Shown: in pieces, positions 1 to 7,495 of the stretch | How positions within the stretch are numbered: position 1 is the stretch's first letter | How the letters are laid out: each line of letters starts with the position of its first letter | Assembly (NCBI RefSeq): GCF_013376045.1 | Contig: NZ_JABMJG010000009.1 | Location: forward strand, 248,001 to 312,000 | Reading direction: 5' to 3' | DNA length: 64,000 nt | DNA from: Variovorax sp. SG517 | Lineage (GTDB): Bacteria > Pseudomonadota > Gammaproteobacteria > Burkholderiales > Burkholderiaceae_C | Program-made: the position numbers and the translations under genes | Notes under the pieces: generated by a model | Told to the model about the DNA's origin: nothing | The model's input: only the letters and a program-made list of their open reading frames with translations | Database searches by the model: none

Positions 1-1321
1 CTTCCCATTCGGGGTCGTGGCGATGCAGCAGCTGCATCAGCACCAGCCAGCGGCTGTAGGGGCCGGTGTGCCAGCTGCGGGGTTCGGGCGTCCAGCGCGA
101 TTCGCGCTGCTGGCCGGCGGTACCCGCCTCGCTGTCGTCGGCCGCGAGCAGCACGCCCATGGCGAGCCGCAGCCAGTCGGGCTCGTCGGCCGTGCCGGCC
201 AGCGCCAGCCGGCGCAGGTTGCGCCACGTGCGGCGGCGCAGGTAGTCGCGCGTGCGCTGGCTGTAGGCGAGGCGGCTGTCGGGCCGCACGATTTCCTTGG
301 CGATGTCCACGTAGCGGCCGTCGACCTGCGCCCAGCGCCCGCCGGTGCGGAAGGCCGCGCGCTGCGTTTCCAGGCGCTGGTGCAGCACGCCAAGCAGGGC
401 GTAGTCGCCCGAGAACTCCGCGCCCTTGTAGAGCCGGCGCCATGCGCGGAAGCTGCCGGCCGCGAGCTGCAGCGTCGGCGCGATCTCGAGCAGCGCGGCA
501 TGCGCGAGCCCCTCGCCCGCGGGGCCTTCGAGCAGCGAGAGGTCGAACAGCTGCTCGACCCAGGCCGCGTACTTCATTCCGTTCCAGAGCGCGGGGTCGG
601 CCAGGTGCTGCCGCAGCATCGGCATGGCTTGCCCTGCAGGGGCTTCGCCCATGGCTGTCCAGGCGCGGCGCAGTGCAGCGGGCCAGTCGTCGACGATGCG
701 CGCCGCTTCGGCCGCGCGCTGCTCGGCGGGCCAGAGCGCGAGCGCGGCCCAACGCGCCGCCCGGGTGACCACGGGCGTGCGGCCACGCCGGGAGAGTTCG
801 CGCATCGCCTCGAAGGCGCCGCCGTCACCGCAGCGGCCGATGGCCCATGCGATGCAATAGTCGAGCATTGGCTCGCCGGTCTCGATGAGGTCGACGAGCT
901 GCGGCACCGCCGCCGCCAGCCGGCGTTCGCCGATGCGCCACACCACGCGGCTGCGGCGCACGGGGGGCAGCAGCCTCCACGCGTCGGGGCGGATGCTGGC
1001 GAGCAGGACGGCGTCGCCGGGATGGGAGAGGGCAGCGGCCACGGGGGCTGCGGCAGGAACGACGGCGGAGCCCTCGGGCACATAGCCCTGCGCGATCTGC
1101 GCCGCCACGGCGCGCTCGAAGACGGCGGTGGCGGCTTCCAGCGGCAGCGGCGACGGGGTATGGACCGTCTCCTTCCACTGCAGCCCGTCGCGGCTGGTGC
1201 TCACATGCACCACGTGGCCGGGAGCTTCCGGCAGGGCGAACAGTTCCACGGTGCTGAAGCCGGCGGCGCCTGCCACGCCGGGCTTCGTGCGGATGAATTT
1301 TTCTGAGCGAATGCGCTTCAC
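1..1321 (-). CDS. WGR-like/HEAT-repeat protein, 5' part only (runs off the left edge)
   Basis: An uninterrupted reading frame runs leftwards from a GTG at 1321 past position 1, so about 440 residues are visible and the C-terminus is missing. The GTG has a GGGGAGG ribosome site 7 bases upstream. There is no good ATG, so ATG-only gene finding misses it. Residues 1-85 resemble a degenerate WGR domain: the pattern before 'AQGYVPEG' parallels 'SKGYTPDQ' in the divergent neighbour. Residues about 110-230 form alpha-helical HEAT-like repeats (for example 'LDYCIAWAIGRCGDGGAFEA'). The order WGR-like then HEAT is reminiscent of MolR/YehI (WGR-HEAT-DUF4132) proteins, but the diagnostic C-terminal part lies outside the window. 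The function is unknown, and the pairing with the ligase-like gene is the main clue. Confidence 0.72.
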   Translation of the reverse strand, partial: MKRIRSEKFIRTKPGVAGAAGFSTVELFALPEAPGHVVHVSTSRDGLQWKETVHTPSPLPLEAATAVFERAVAAQIAQGYVPEGSAVVPAAAPVAAALSHPGDAVLLASIRPDAWRLLPPVRRSRVVWRIGERRLAAAVPQLVDLIETGEPMLDYCIAWAIGRCGDGGAFEAMRELSRRGRTPVVTRAARWAALALWPAEQRAAEAARIVDDWPAALRRAWTAMGEAPAGQAMPMLRQHLADPALWNGMKYAAWVEQLFDLSLLEGPAGEGLAHAALLEIAPTLQLAAGSFRAWRRLYKGAEFSGDYALLGVLHQRLETQRAAFRTGGRWAQVDGRYVDIAKEIVRPDSRLAYSQRTRDYLRRRTWRNLRRLALAGTADEPDWLRLAMGVLLAADDSEAGTAGQQRESRWTPEPRSWHTGPYSRWLVLMQLLHRHDPEWE

Positions 1322-1436
1322 GCGGAGGCCTCCCCTGCCTTCGGTCGATGCTTGTGCTGCTTTCTTGTGTCGCCGCGCATCTTAGCGGGCGTTGGCGCCG
1401 GCGCGGCCTGTGTAGCATGCGCGCTCCGGCAATCGC

Positions 1437-2540
1437 ATGGGGGGTCTTCAGGTGTCGAACATGGAACAGGCTGAGCGCTCGAGCTTTCTCTACTTCACGG
1501 GCCAGGGCTCGGACAAGGTCTACCAGGTGCACCTGCGCCAGAAGGACGGCGGCTGGGTTGTCGACTACGGCAACGGCCGGCGCGGCGGCACGCTTTCCAC
1601 CGGCACCAAGACCAGCAGCCCCGTCGCCTACGAGGCCGCGCTGAAGATCTACGACAAGGTCGTCAAGGAAAAAACCTCGAAGGGCTACACGCCCGACCAG
1701 TCCGGCGCGCTCTACACCTCGACCGACCTCGCCGGCCGGGTGAGCGGCGAACTGCCGCAGCTGCCGACGCTGATCCTCGAGGAACAGGCCGAGCGCTACT
1801 TCGACGATCCGGGCTGGGGCCTTCAGGAAAAGGCGGACGGCGAGAACCGCATCCTGCTGATCGAGGGCGAGGCCGTGCGCGGCACCAACCGGCGCGGACT
1901 CTTCGTGGACATTCCGCAGGCCTGGGTCGGCACGGCAACTGCCGCAGGGCGCACCGTGATCGCCGGCGAGCACGTGGGCGATGCCTTCATGGCCTTCGAC
2001 CTGCTGGAACTCCATGGCCGCGACCTGCGCGGCGCGCCGTTCATCGAGCGCTTCGGCCATCTGCGCACGGTGGCCTCGGCCATGCCGTGGATCGCGCTGC
2101 TCGAACTCGAACTCACCGCCGAAGGCAAGCGCCGCCGCGCTGCGCAGCTGCTGGCCGCGCATGGCGAGGGCTACGTGCTCAAGGCACTCGACGCGCCTTT
2201 CGCAGCGGGCCGCAGCACGAGCAGCCTGAAGTTCAAGTTCAACCAGAGTGCGACCTGCGAAGTGATCCGCGTCAACGCGCAGCGCTCGGTGGCCGTGGGA
2301 CTGCGCGACGACGCGGGCGCCATGATCGACCTGGGCAACGTGACCGTGCCGCCCAACGAGGCGCTGCCCGCGGTGGGCGCGCTGGTGGAGGTGCGCTATC
2401 TCTACCGCTATGCGGGCGGCAAGTTCGAGCAGCCGGTCTACAAGGGCCAGCGGCCGGACATGACGCCAGAGGACGCGGTGCTGTCGCAGGTCACGCGCAT
2501 CAAGGACCGCAGCGCGGCGCTCGACGACGAAGCCGCCTGA
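1437..2540 (+). CDS. WGR domain fused to ATP-dependent DNA ligase-like nucleotidyltransferase
   Basis: The protein has 367 residues. Residues 17-85 are a WGR domain ('DYGNGRRGG' core, then the helix ending 'KGYTP'). Residues about 105-270 carry all covalent nucleotidyltransferase motifs: motif I K132-A-D-G135, motif III G177-E178, motif IIIa 'FMAFDLLELHGRDLR' (184-198), motif IV E244-G-Y-V-L-K (ending K249) and motif V 'SLKFKF' (263-268). An OB-like tail spans about 275-350. The catalytic set is intact, so adenylyl transfer to a nucleic-acid end is likely; whether DNA or RNA is the substrate cannot be read here. WGR domains usually bind nucleic acid. An alternative start is ATG 1461, nine codons in, which loses no domain. 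The gene is divergent from the HEAT/WGR-like gene with 115 bases between them. Repair or an NTP-dependent conflict role is inference. Confidence 0.85.
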   Translation: MGGLQVSNMEQAERSSFLYFTGQGSDKVYQVHLRQKDGGWVVDYGNGRRGGTLSTGTKTSSPVAYEAALKIYDKVVKEKTSKGYTPDQSGALYTSTDLAGRVSGELPQLPTLILEEQAERYFDDPGWGLQEKADGENRILLIEGEAVRGTNRRGLFVDIPQAWVGTATAAGRTVIAGEHVGDAFMAFDLLELHGRDLRGAPFIERFGHLRTVASAMPWIALLELELTAEGKRRRAAQLLAAHGEGYVLKALDAPFAAGRSTSSLKFKFNQSATCEVIRVNAQRSVAVGLRDDAGAMIDLGNVTVPPNEALPAVGALVEVRYLYRYAGGKFEQPVYKGQRPDMTPEDAVLSQVTRIKDRSAALDDEAA

Positions 2541-2683
2541 ACCGCACTCGCTTCGGCCGCCGGGTACGCCGCACCTGTTCGCGGAGGACCCCGATCCGGT
2601 CAAGCCGGCCAGGCTGGCGGTGCTGTTCGTTGCCGAGGAGAACTGCAGCCCGCTGTTGCCGCCGCCCTGAGCCTTCGGCGCAT

Positions 2684-3193
2684 TCAGGCCGTCGCTTCGA
2701 AGGCCGCGTGATACGCGACGGTGCCGCTCGGCATCGCTCCTGCCATCGGCAGCGCCTGGAAATACTGTGGCGGCACGCCGGGATAGACCAGGGCAGGCGT
2801 GGCCGCGAATCCGAAGCGGCCGTAATAGGCCGGCTCGCCGAGCACCACGCAACCGGATGCACCCATGCCGCGCAACGCGGCCAGCGCTTCGTTCACGAGC
2901 CGCGTGCCGATGCCCAGCGCCTGCTGCCCGGGTCCGACCGACACCGGACCGAGCCCGTACCAGCCGGGCGAGCCATCGGAGATGCGCACCGGCGAGATGG
3001 TGACGTGCCCGACGATCGTCTGTCCGTCATCTTCCGCAACCAGCGAGACCGAGAGCTGGCCGGCGCGCCGCAATGCATTGACGATGAACTGCTCGGTATG
3101 GCTCGAATACTCTGCTGCGAGAAATGCGGCTGCCGTCAACGCCTCGATGGCCGGTGCGTCCGCAGGCACTTCGTTTCGGATACGGATGTTCAT
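2684..3193 (-). CDS. GNAT family N-acetyltransferase (YhbS-like)
   Basis: The 169-residue protein has a single GNAT fold. It starts 'MNIRIRNEVPADAPAIEALT', has beta4 'WYGLGPVSVGP', the acetyl-CoA pyrophosphate loop 'QQALGIGTRLV' and the beta5 segment 'GCVVLGEPAYYGRFGF'. The 'YYGRFGF' element and overall length match the YhbS-type subgroup, which acetylates small molecules or proteins with acetyl-CoA in the cytoplasm. The substrate cannot be inferred. It ends 143 bases from the WGR-ligase gene, converging with it. The gap 2541-2683 has no clear gene. Confidence 0.88.
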   Translation of the reverse strand: MNIRIRNEVPADAPAIEALTAAAFLAAEYSSHTEQFIVNALRRAGQLSVSLVAEDDGQTIVGHVTISPVRISDGSPGWYGLGPVSVGPGQQALGIGTRLVNEALAALRGMGASGCVVLGEPAYYGRFGFAATPALVYPGVPPQYFQALPMAGAMPSGTVAYHAAFEATA

Positions 3194-3199
3194 CGGCTG

Positions 3200-3556
3200 C
3201 TATCGCATCCGTTCGCCGTCGCGCACCGATTCGACGGCGCCGTTGTAGAACCTCACGATGCCCAGGAAGTTGCCCTGGCCCCGGTGGTACACCCAGTCTT
3301 CCATCGGCACGCAAGCCTGCGTCACCACCTGCTGCGCCGGGCCGCCGGGGTAGGGCGAAAGCACCCATGCCACCTGCGGGCGGGGCACGCAGACGAATTC
3401 CTTGGACATCGGCTCGCCGCATTTCTGCACCACCGAGAACTTGGAGTCGCCCACGCCGGAGAGCGTGCCGCCGCAGCTCAGCGACTGGGCCGATGCGCTG
3501 CCGGCGGGCATGAGGACGACAAGACAGAAGAGGGCGCTTGCGGCGAATGTGCGCAT
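3200..3556 (-). CDS. DUF2845-like secreted small protein
   Basis: I place the start at ATG 3556 because it gives a clean Sec signal peptide ('MRTFAASALFCLVVLMPAGS', cleavage after ASA). Earlier in-frame ATGs up to 3766 add a low-complexity arginine-rich stretch. The mature part of about 95 residues has a conserved 'SCGGTLSGVGDSKFSVVQKC' opening and paired cysteines (C..C..CGEP), as in DUF2845 periplasmic proteins of unknown function, which resemble the SmpA/OmlA fold. A weak AAGGAA site lies about 12 bases before the start. It follows the GNAT start by only 6 bases on the same strand and may be cotranscribed with it. Confidence 0.75.
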   Translation of the reverse strand: MRTFAASALFCLVVLMPAGSASAQSLSCGGTLSGVGDSKFSVVQKCGEPMSKEFVCVPRPQVAWVLSPYPGGPAQQVVTQACVPMEDWVYHRGQGNFLGIVRFYNGAVESVRDGERMR

Positions 3557-3796
3557 GGTGTCGATGGGTTCCTTTTGCAGGCTGGGACCACGGCGGGCCT
3601 CGATAGTTTCGCTTGCCTTCATCACGACCTCGGGCCGCTCCAGGCAAGGGCCGAAGCGGCGGGCGCCATCTTGCGGGCGTGCCTGCGGATTACGCCCTTG
3701 TAATCGGCGTGAAAGGCGATGGCCGGGTGGGCTTTCCAGAATTCTCGTCTTCATTCGCCTCTTCATTCACCTCTTCACCTCAAGGAGCATCGCCTC

Positions 3797-4267
3797 ATGA
3801 AACACGCATTCCTCGCCACCTCCGCCTGCGCAGCGCTGCTCGCCGTGCTTGCCACCGGCGCATCGGCCTCGGGTACGCACGACGACGCGATCGGCAAGCC
3901 CGGCGTGGCCGCCAAGGCAACCCGCACGGTCGAGGTCGACATGACGGACGGCATGCGCTTCACGCCGGCCGACATCAGCGTCAAGCAGGGCGAGACCGTG
4001 CGCTTCGTGGTCAGGAACTCGGGCAAGCTGAAGCATGAACTGGTGCTGGGCACGGCGCAGGAACTGAAGTCGCACTATGCCGCGATGATGAAGAACCCCG
4101 AGATGGAGCATGCCGAACCGAACATGGTGACGCTGGCGCAGGGCAAGACGGGCGAAGTCGTCTGGCAGTTCACGAAGGCCGGCAAGGTCGATTTCGGTTG
4201 CCTGCAGCCCGGGCACTACGACGCGGGCATGAAGGGCGTGGTGAACGTGGCGCAGGCTGGTCGATAG
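3797..4267 (+). CDS. Periplasmic cupredoxin-domain copper protein
   Basis: The 156-residue protein starts at ATG 3797, with AAGGAG about ten bases upstream. A Sec signal peptide ends at about residue 25 ('GASASG'). The rest is a plastocyanin/azurin-like cupredoxin with a complete type-1 copper ligand set: H80 ('KLKHELVL'), C135, H140 and M145 in 'FGCLQPGHYDAGM'. Such proteins carry electrons or bind copper in the periplasm; the methionine-rich loop 'MMKNPEMEH' (residues 97-105) also fits copper handling. Upstream in-frame ATG 3719 would spoil the signal peptide. No copper efflux genes are adjacent. It is divergent from the DUF2845 gene across 240 bases. Confidence 0.88.
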   Translation: MKHAFLATSACAALLAVLATGASASGTHDDAIGKPGVAAKATRTVEVDMTDGMRFTPADISVKQGETVRFVVRNSGKLKHELVLGTAQELKSHYAAMMKNPEMEHAEPNMVTLAQGKTGEVVWQFTKAGKVDFGCLQPGHYDAGMKGVVNVAQAGR

Positions 4268-4342
4268 ATGGGGGCATTGGGCGCGTGGCGGGAGGGATTG
4301 GATAAATTCACTCGAGCAACGCAACAACCAGTGCCCAATCGC

Positions 4343-5179
4343 ATGCATCCCTCGACCCCAGGCCTCCCGGAACCCCGGCGCCTTCTTCCTGCCCTGCCAG
4401 CCGGCATCGAATGGCTTCCCGTGAATCTCGGCGAGTCTGGAGACAGCGTCTATCGCCGCAGCGACGGCGCGGCCTTCGCCAAGGTGTCCCCTGGAAGCGC
4501 CGGCGGCGTGGAGTCGCTGGCCGGCGAGCGGCTTCGCACCGAATGGCTCGCGCCTTTCGAGCTGGGGTCCGCGAAGGTGCTCGACTGGTGTGCATCGCAG
4601 GAAGGGGCATGCCTGGTGACGAGCGTTGTTCCCGGGGTGCCCGCCAGCGAACTGCCCGCCGAGAAACTGCTGCAGGCGTGGCCTTCGATGGTGCAGCGGC
4701 TGAGGCTGCTGCACGAGATTCCCGCAGCGGATTGCCCCTTCGCGCGCGCTCTTTCCACGATGTTCGAGCGTGCCTGCGACGTGGTAGCGCGCAATGCGGT
4801 CAACAAGGAATTCCTGGACCCGGAACAGCAGGACGTTCCGCCGCCACTGCTCCTCGACGCATTGCGGGTGCAGTTGATTCAACGCCTGGCGCAAGAGGCG
4901 CGAGACCGCGTCGTGTGCCACGGCGACGCATGCATGCCCAACTTCATGATCGATCCGCAAACGCTGCGCTGCACCGGGCTGATCGACCTCGGCCGCCTCG
5001 GAACGGCCGACCGCTACGTCGATCTTTCGCTCTTTCTTGCCAATGCGCGCGACAGCTGGCGCGGTCCGCACGACGAATTTGCCGCTCGCCAAGGCCTGTT
5101 CGACACCCTGGAGATCGGCGAGCCCGATGACGGGCGGCTCGACTTTTACCTGCGCCTGGATCCCCTGACCTGGGGCTGA
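4343..5179 (+). CDS. Aminoglycoside O-phosphotransferase, APH(3'')/StrA-like
   Basis: The 278-residue kinase is strikingly like streptomycin 3''-phosphotransferase StrA. It shares the 'LPV.LGESGDSVYRR' nucleotide-binding start, 'EGACLVTSVVPGVPASEL', 'QAWPSM', the catalytic Brenner-type loop H193-G-D195...N200, the metal-binding 'GLIDLGRLGTADRYVDL' (D216) and the identical C-terminal end 'FYLRLDPLTWG'. It would phosphorylate streptomycin-type aminoglycosides with ATP in the cytoplasm. All catalytic residues are present, so it is probably active. No integron, IS or second resistance gene is nearby and base composition matches its neighbours, so it looks like a resident chromosomal homologue. 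ATG 4343 is preferred; GTG 4331 is possible. Confidence 0.88.
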   Translation: MHPSTPGLPEPRRLLPALPAGIEWLPVNLGESGDSVYRRSDGAAFAKVSPGSAGGVESLAGERLRTEWLAPFELGSAKVLDWCASQEGACLVTSVVPGVPASELPAEKLLQAWPSMVQRLRLLHEIPAADCPFARALSTMFERACDVVARNAVNKEFLDPEQQDVPPPLLLDALRVQLIQRLAQEARDRVVCHGDACMPNFMIDPQTLRCTGLIDLGRLGTADRYVDLSLFLANARDSWRGPHDEFAARQGLFDTLEIGEPDDGRLDFYLRLDPLTWG

Positions 5180-5423
5180 GGGGCACACCCGCCGAGGCGC
5201 TGCGATTGTTTCCATCGCATGAACGCCGCGGTTCTTTTTGCTGCGGGTTTTTACCTATCCGGCGGCTCACAATTCATCCCGCAGACCAGCCGCCGACAAC
5301 AAGCAAGCCAGTCTGGATGAACAGGCCCCGAGCGAGGTGGCCGCCCCCGAAAGGGACGGTGCCCCACCCAAGACCGGTTCGAAAACATCCCGTATGCAAA
5401 GAACTGAACTGAAGGAAATCCAA

Positions 5424-5804
5424 ATGACCGCCTCCAAGCTCCTCTCCGCCATCTCCATCGCCCTGCTGGCTGCTGCCGGTGCCGCCCATGCCGAAAGCTA
5501 TGACGGCGTGCATCAGCTCAGCTCGGCCGCGAGCCGTGCCGACGTTGCCAGCCAGGCCGTGGTCGCCGCCCGCAGCGGCAACCCGTACGCTGACGGCGCC
5601 AACCAAGGTCCCGTGCAACTGATCGTTTCCACCACCAGCCGCGCCGCCGTTCGCGCCGAAGCCGTGGCCGCTGCCCACAGCGAGAACCCGTATGCCGAAG
5701 GCGTGACCTCGCGCGTTGCACCGGTTCTCGCCAGCGGCCTGGATCGCTCCACGGTGCGCGCAGCTGCCCGTGCCGCCGCACGCGGCGACTCGCTGCCGCT
5801 GTGA
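5424..5804 (+). CDS. Alanine-rich secreted protein with NPYA-type repeats
   Basis: The 126-residue protein starts at ATG 5424 with a strong GAAGGAA site. The signal peptide is 'MTASKLLSAISIALLAAAGA', cleaved near AHA-ES. The mature part holds three degenerate repeats of about 36 residues: 'SRADVASQAVVAARSGNPYA', 'SRAAVRAEAVAAAHSENPYA' and a truncated 'DRSTVRAAARAAARGDSLPL'. This is the DUF4148-like small periplasmic family that is abundant in Variovorax and relatives and is sometimes mislabelled helicase. Its function is unknown. A perfect terminator hairpin follows 44 bases after the stop. Confidence 0.8.
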   Translation: MTASKLLSAISIALLAAAGAAHAESYDGVHQLSSAASRADVASQAVVAARSGNPYADGANQGPVQLIVSTTSRAAVRAEAVAAAHSENPYAEGVTSRVAPVLASGLDRSTVRAAARAAARGDSLPL

Positions 5805-5847
5805 TCGCCGGGTGCGTGGTGCCACGCTGGTGAAATAGCGCGAAAGC

Positions 5848-5897
5848 AAAAGCAAAAAGCCGGTCCCCGTGTAAGCGGGGACCGGCTTTTTGCTTTT
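5848..5897. terminator. Perfect 22-bp stem intrinsic terminator, probably bidirectional
   Basis: The left arm 5848-5869 and right arm 5876-5897 are exact reverse complements (22 bp) around a 6-base loop, tgtaag. The stem has a GC core (GCCGGTCCCCG) flanked by A-rich and T-rich ends, so each strand reads GC stem then T-tract. It sits between the convergent ends of the alanine-rich protein (stop 5804) and the DUF427 gene (stop 5940). It would therefore terminate both. Confidence 0.93.
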
Positions 5898-5939
5898 GTA
5901 CGTTGATTGCGTCGATGTATGAGGCGCGTGTCGAAGTGC

Positions 5940-6329
5940 TCAGTAGACGCGCTCTTCGATCGGACCCACGCGATCGGGATAGAAGGCCACGTAGTCCTTG
6001 AGCTGCGAGACCGGGTCGTACGGCGACTCGTAGGTCCATACGGCATTCACCGAGCGTTCGCCGCCGGCCGGGATGCTGTAGTAGTTGCACTCGCCCTTGT
6101 ATGGGCAGTAGGTCGCGTGCGCGGTGCGTTCCAGCAGCGACATCTTCACGTCCTTGCGAGGAAAGTAGTGCACGGTGCCGAAGTGTGCTTCGCGTACCGT
6201 CAGGGCCTCACGGGTATCGGCAATGACGCAACCGTCGACCGACACCACCACGCGCAGCGGGTTGGGTGTGATGGTGATCGGGTGTTCCGGGCCGGGGGTC
6301 TTGATGGTGCGCTCTGCTGTAGCGAACAT
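5940..6329 (-). CDS. DUF427 domain protein
   Basis: The 129-residue protein is a single DUF427 beta-tent domain. Typical landmarks are 'RVVVSVDGCVIADTREALTV', 'HFGTVHYFPRKDVKMSLLER', the cysteine pair in 'TYCPYKGECNYYSI' and 'WTYESPYDP'. Members are small cytoplasmic proteins of unknown function, often next to redox or detoxification genes, as here next to the azoreductase. The start is supported by TAAGGAGC about 6 bases upstream. It is probably monocistronic and ends at the bidirectional terminator. Confidence 0.87.
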   Translation of the reverse strand: MFATAERTIKTPGPEHPITITPNPLRVVVSVDGCVIADTREALTVREAHFGTVHYFPRKDVKMSLLERTAHATYCPYKGECNYYSIPAGGERSVNAVWTYESPYDPVSQLKDYVAFYPDRVGPIEERVY

Positions 6330-6464
6330 GGAAAGCTCCTTAGTCCTCAGGTCGGATCGGGTGACACAGGAATCGGGGGATGCGGATATTGCCCCTACCG
6401 CGTGTCGATTTGAAGTCCCCCGAAAATCAGCCCATTCGCAACGTGGTTAAAGGCACGGAGCCCA

Positions 6465-7063
6465 TCAGAAGCCCTCTGCAAGCCTTTCGGCTTCATTTCG
6501 TGCCCTTGCGAGGGCGGCTGCCACGGCCTCGGGTGATGCGAGCGTTGGCGCCGCCGTTATCTCGACAAGGTCATCGATTCCGAGGAAACCTAGCCAGGTG
6601 CGCATATACGGTTTCTGGAAATCCTTATCGTGCGACGGCAGCCCCACCGGATAGTCGCCGGCACTCGAATAAATGAGCGCGGCGCGCTTGCCCTGCAGCA
6701 GGCCGCTATAGCCTTCCCCCGGCGTCCAGAGCCAGTTTTCGCCCGGCAAGGTAACGATATCGATGTAGTGCTTCAGTATGTAAGGAATGCCGAAGTTCCA
6801 CATCGGCAGGCTGAAGACGTATTTGTCGGCAGCATTGAAGGCGCGCGAGAGTCGCACGGCGCCCTGCCAGCGGCGCTTCTGTTCCTCGGTGGCGTTGGTG
6901 GCTCGCAGCACCGCGAACTTGGCCTCGATCATCGTGGCGTCGAAGGCGGGCAGGCCTCCGGGTGGTGTGCACGGTGTTGCTGAAGGAAGTAACGCGCCGT
7001 ATCCGTAGAGCGCGAACGTTCGCCCGAAGGCGATGCCTCGATGTGCAGGATGCGTGTGGTCAC
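6465..7063 (-). pseudogene. azoR: FMN-dependent NADH-azoreductase, frame-disrupted
   Basis: The N-terminal 'TTRILHIEASPSGERSRSTD' starts from GTG 7063, with AAAGGAAA 7 bases upstream. It is in frame only to 'LQQHRAHHP' and then hits a TGA at about 6929-6931. The rest of the family sequence ('GLPAFDATMIEAKF', 'DKYVFSLPMWNFGIPYILKH', 'LPGENWLWTPGEGYSGLL') continues in another frame to 6465. AzoR proteins normally have about a dozen residues between these two segments, so a small out-of-frame deletion near 6950-6965 is the simplest reading. An assembly error is possible. The intact enzyme would reduce quinones and azo dyes with FMN and NADH. Downstream motifs look undecayed, so any loss is recent. 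It lies directly downstream of the SMR gene. Confidence 0.8.
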
Positions 7064-7083
7064 GATTCTGTTTCCTTTGCGCA

Positions 7084-7401
7084 TCAGCCGTTGACGAGGC
7101 GCAGGCCCACGGTGCCACCGATCACCATGGCGATGCATGCCAGCCGTGCAGCCGAGAGCGATTCGCCGAAGAACAGCACGCCCATCAGCACCACGCCCAC
7201 CGAGCCGATGCCGGTCCAGATCGCGTAGGCAGGCCCCAGCGGCAGGTAGCGCAGCGCCCGCGCCAGCAGGTAGATGCTGAGCAGCGCGGTCAGCACGCCC
7301 ACCACCGACGGAACGAGCCGCGACCAGTCCTCCGATTGCTTGAGCGCGGCGGCCATCGCGATCTCGACCAGCCCGGCGGACAGCAGAAATATCCAACCCA
7401 T
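7084..7401 (-). CDS. SMR family exporter, SugE/Gdx-like
   Basis: The 105-residue protein has four predicted transmembrane helices. The start at ATG 7401 has AAGGAG 7 bases upstream. The essential membrane glutamate is in 'GLVEIAMAAALK' (E13), and the 'GPAYAIWTGIGSVGVVLMG' helix resembles the guanidinium-exporter (Gdx/SugE) subtype more than the Qac subtype. It would export small cations in exchange for protons at the inner membrane. It is transcribed with the broken azoreductase (20 bases apart) and is divergent from an HxlR regulator across 94 bases, so drug- or aldehyde-responsive control by that regulator is plausible. Confidence 0.88.
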   Translation of the reverse strand: MGWIFLLSAGLVEIAMAAALKQSEDWSRLVPSVVGVLTALLSIYLLARALRYLPLGPAYAIWTGIGSVGVVLMGVLFFGESLSAARLACIAMVIGGTVGLRLVNG

Positions 7402-7495
7402 GAAAAAACTCCTTCGTTGTCGTTCGTTGCGGAAAAGAGGAACCCGATAATTCCGGCCCAGGCACCAACCGACAAGTACGCACCTTCTGGTAACC

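Noticed and set aside
17..1306. 429-codon plus-strand open frame at the left edge
   Set aside because: Low-complexity shadow. The opposite strand gives a coherent HEAT-repeat protein from GTG 1321 with a good ribosome site.
4343..5179. StrA-like gene as part of an integron or transposon
   Set aside because: No integrase, attC, IS ends or strB follow it, and its base composition matches its neighbours.
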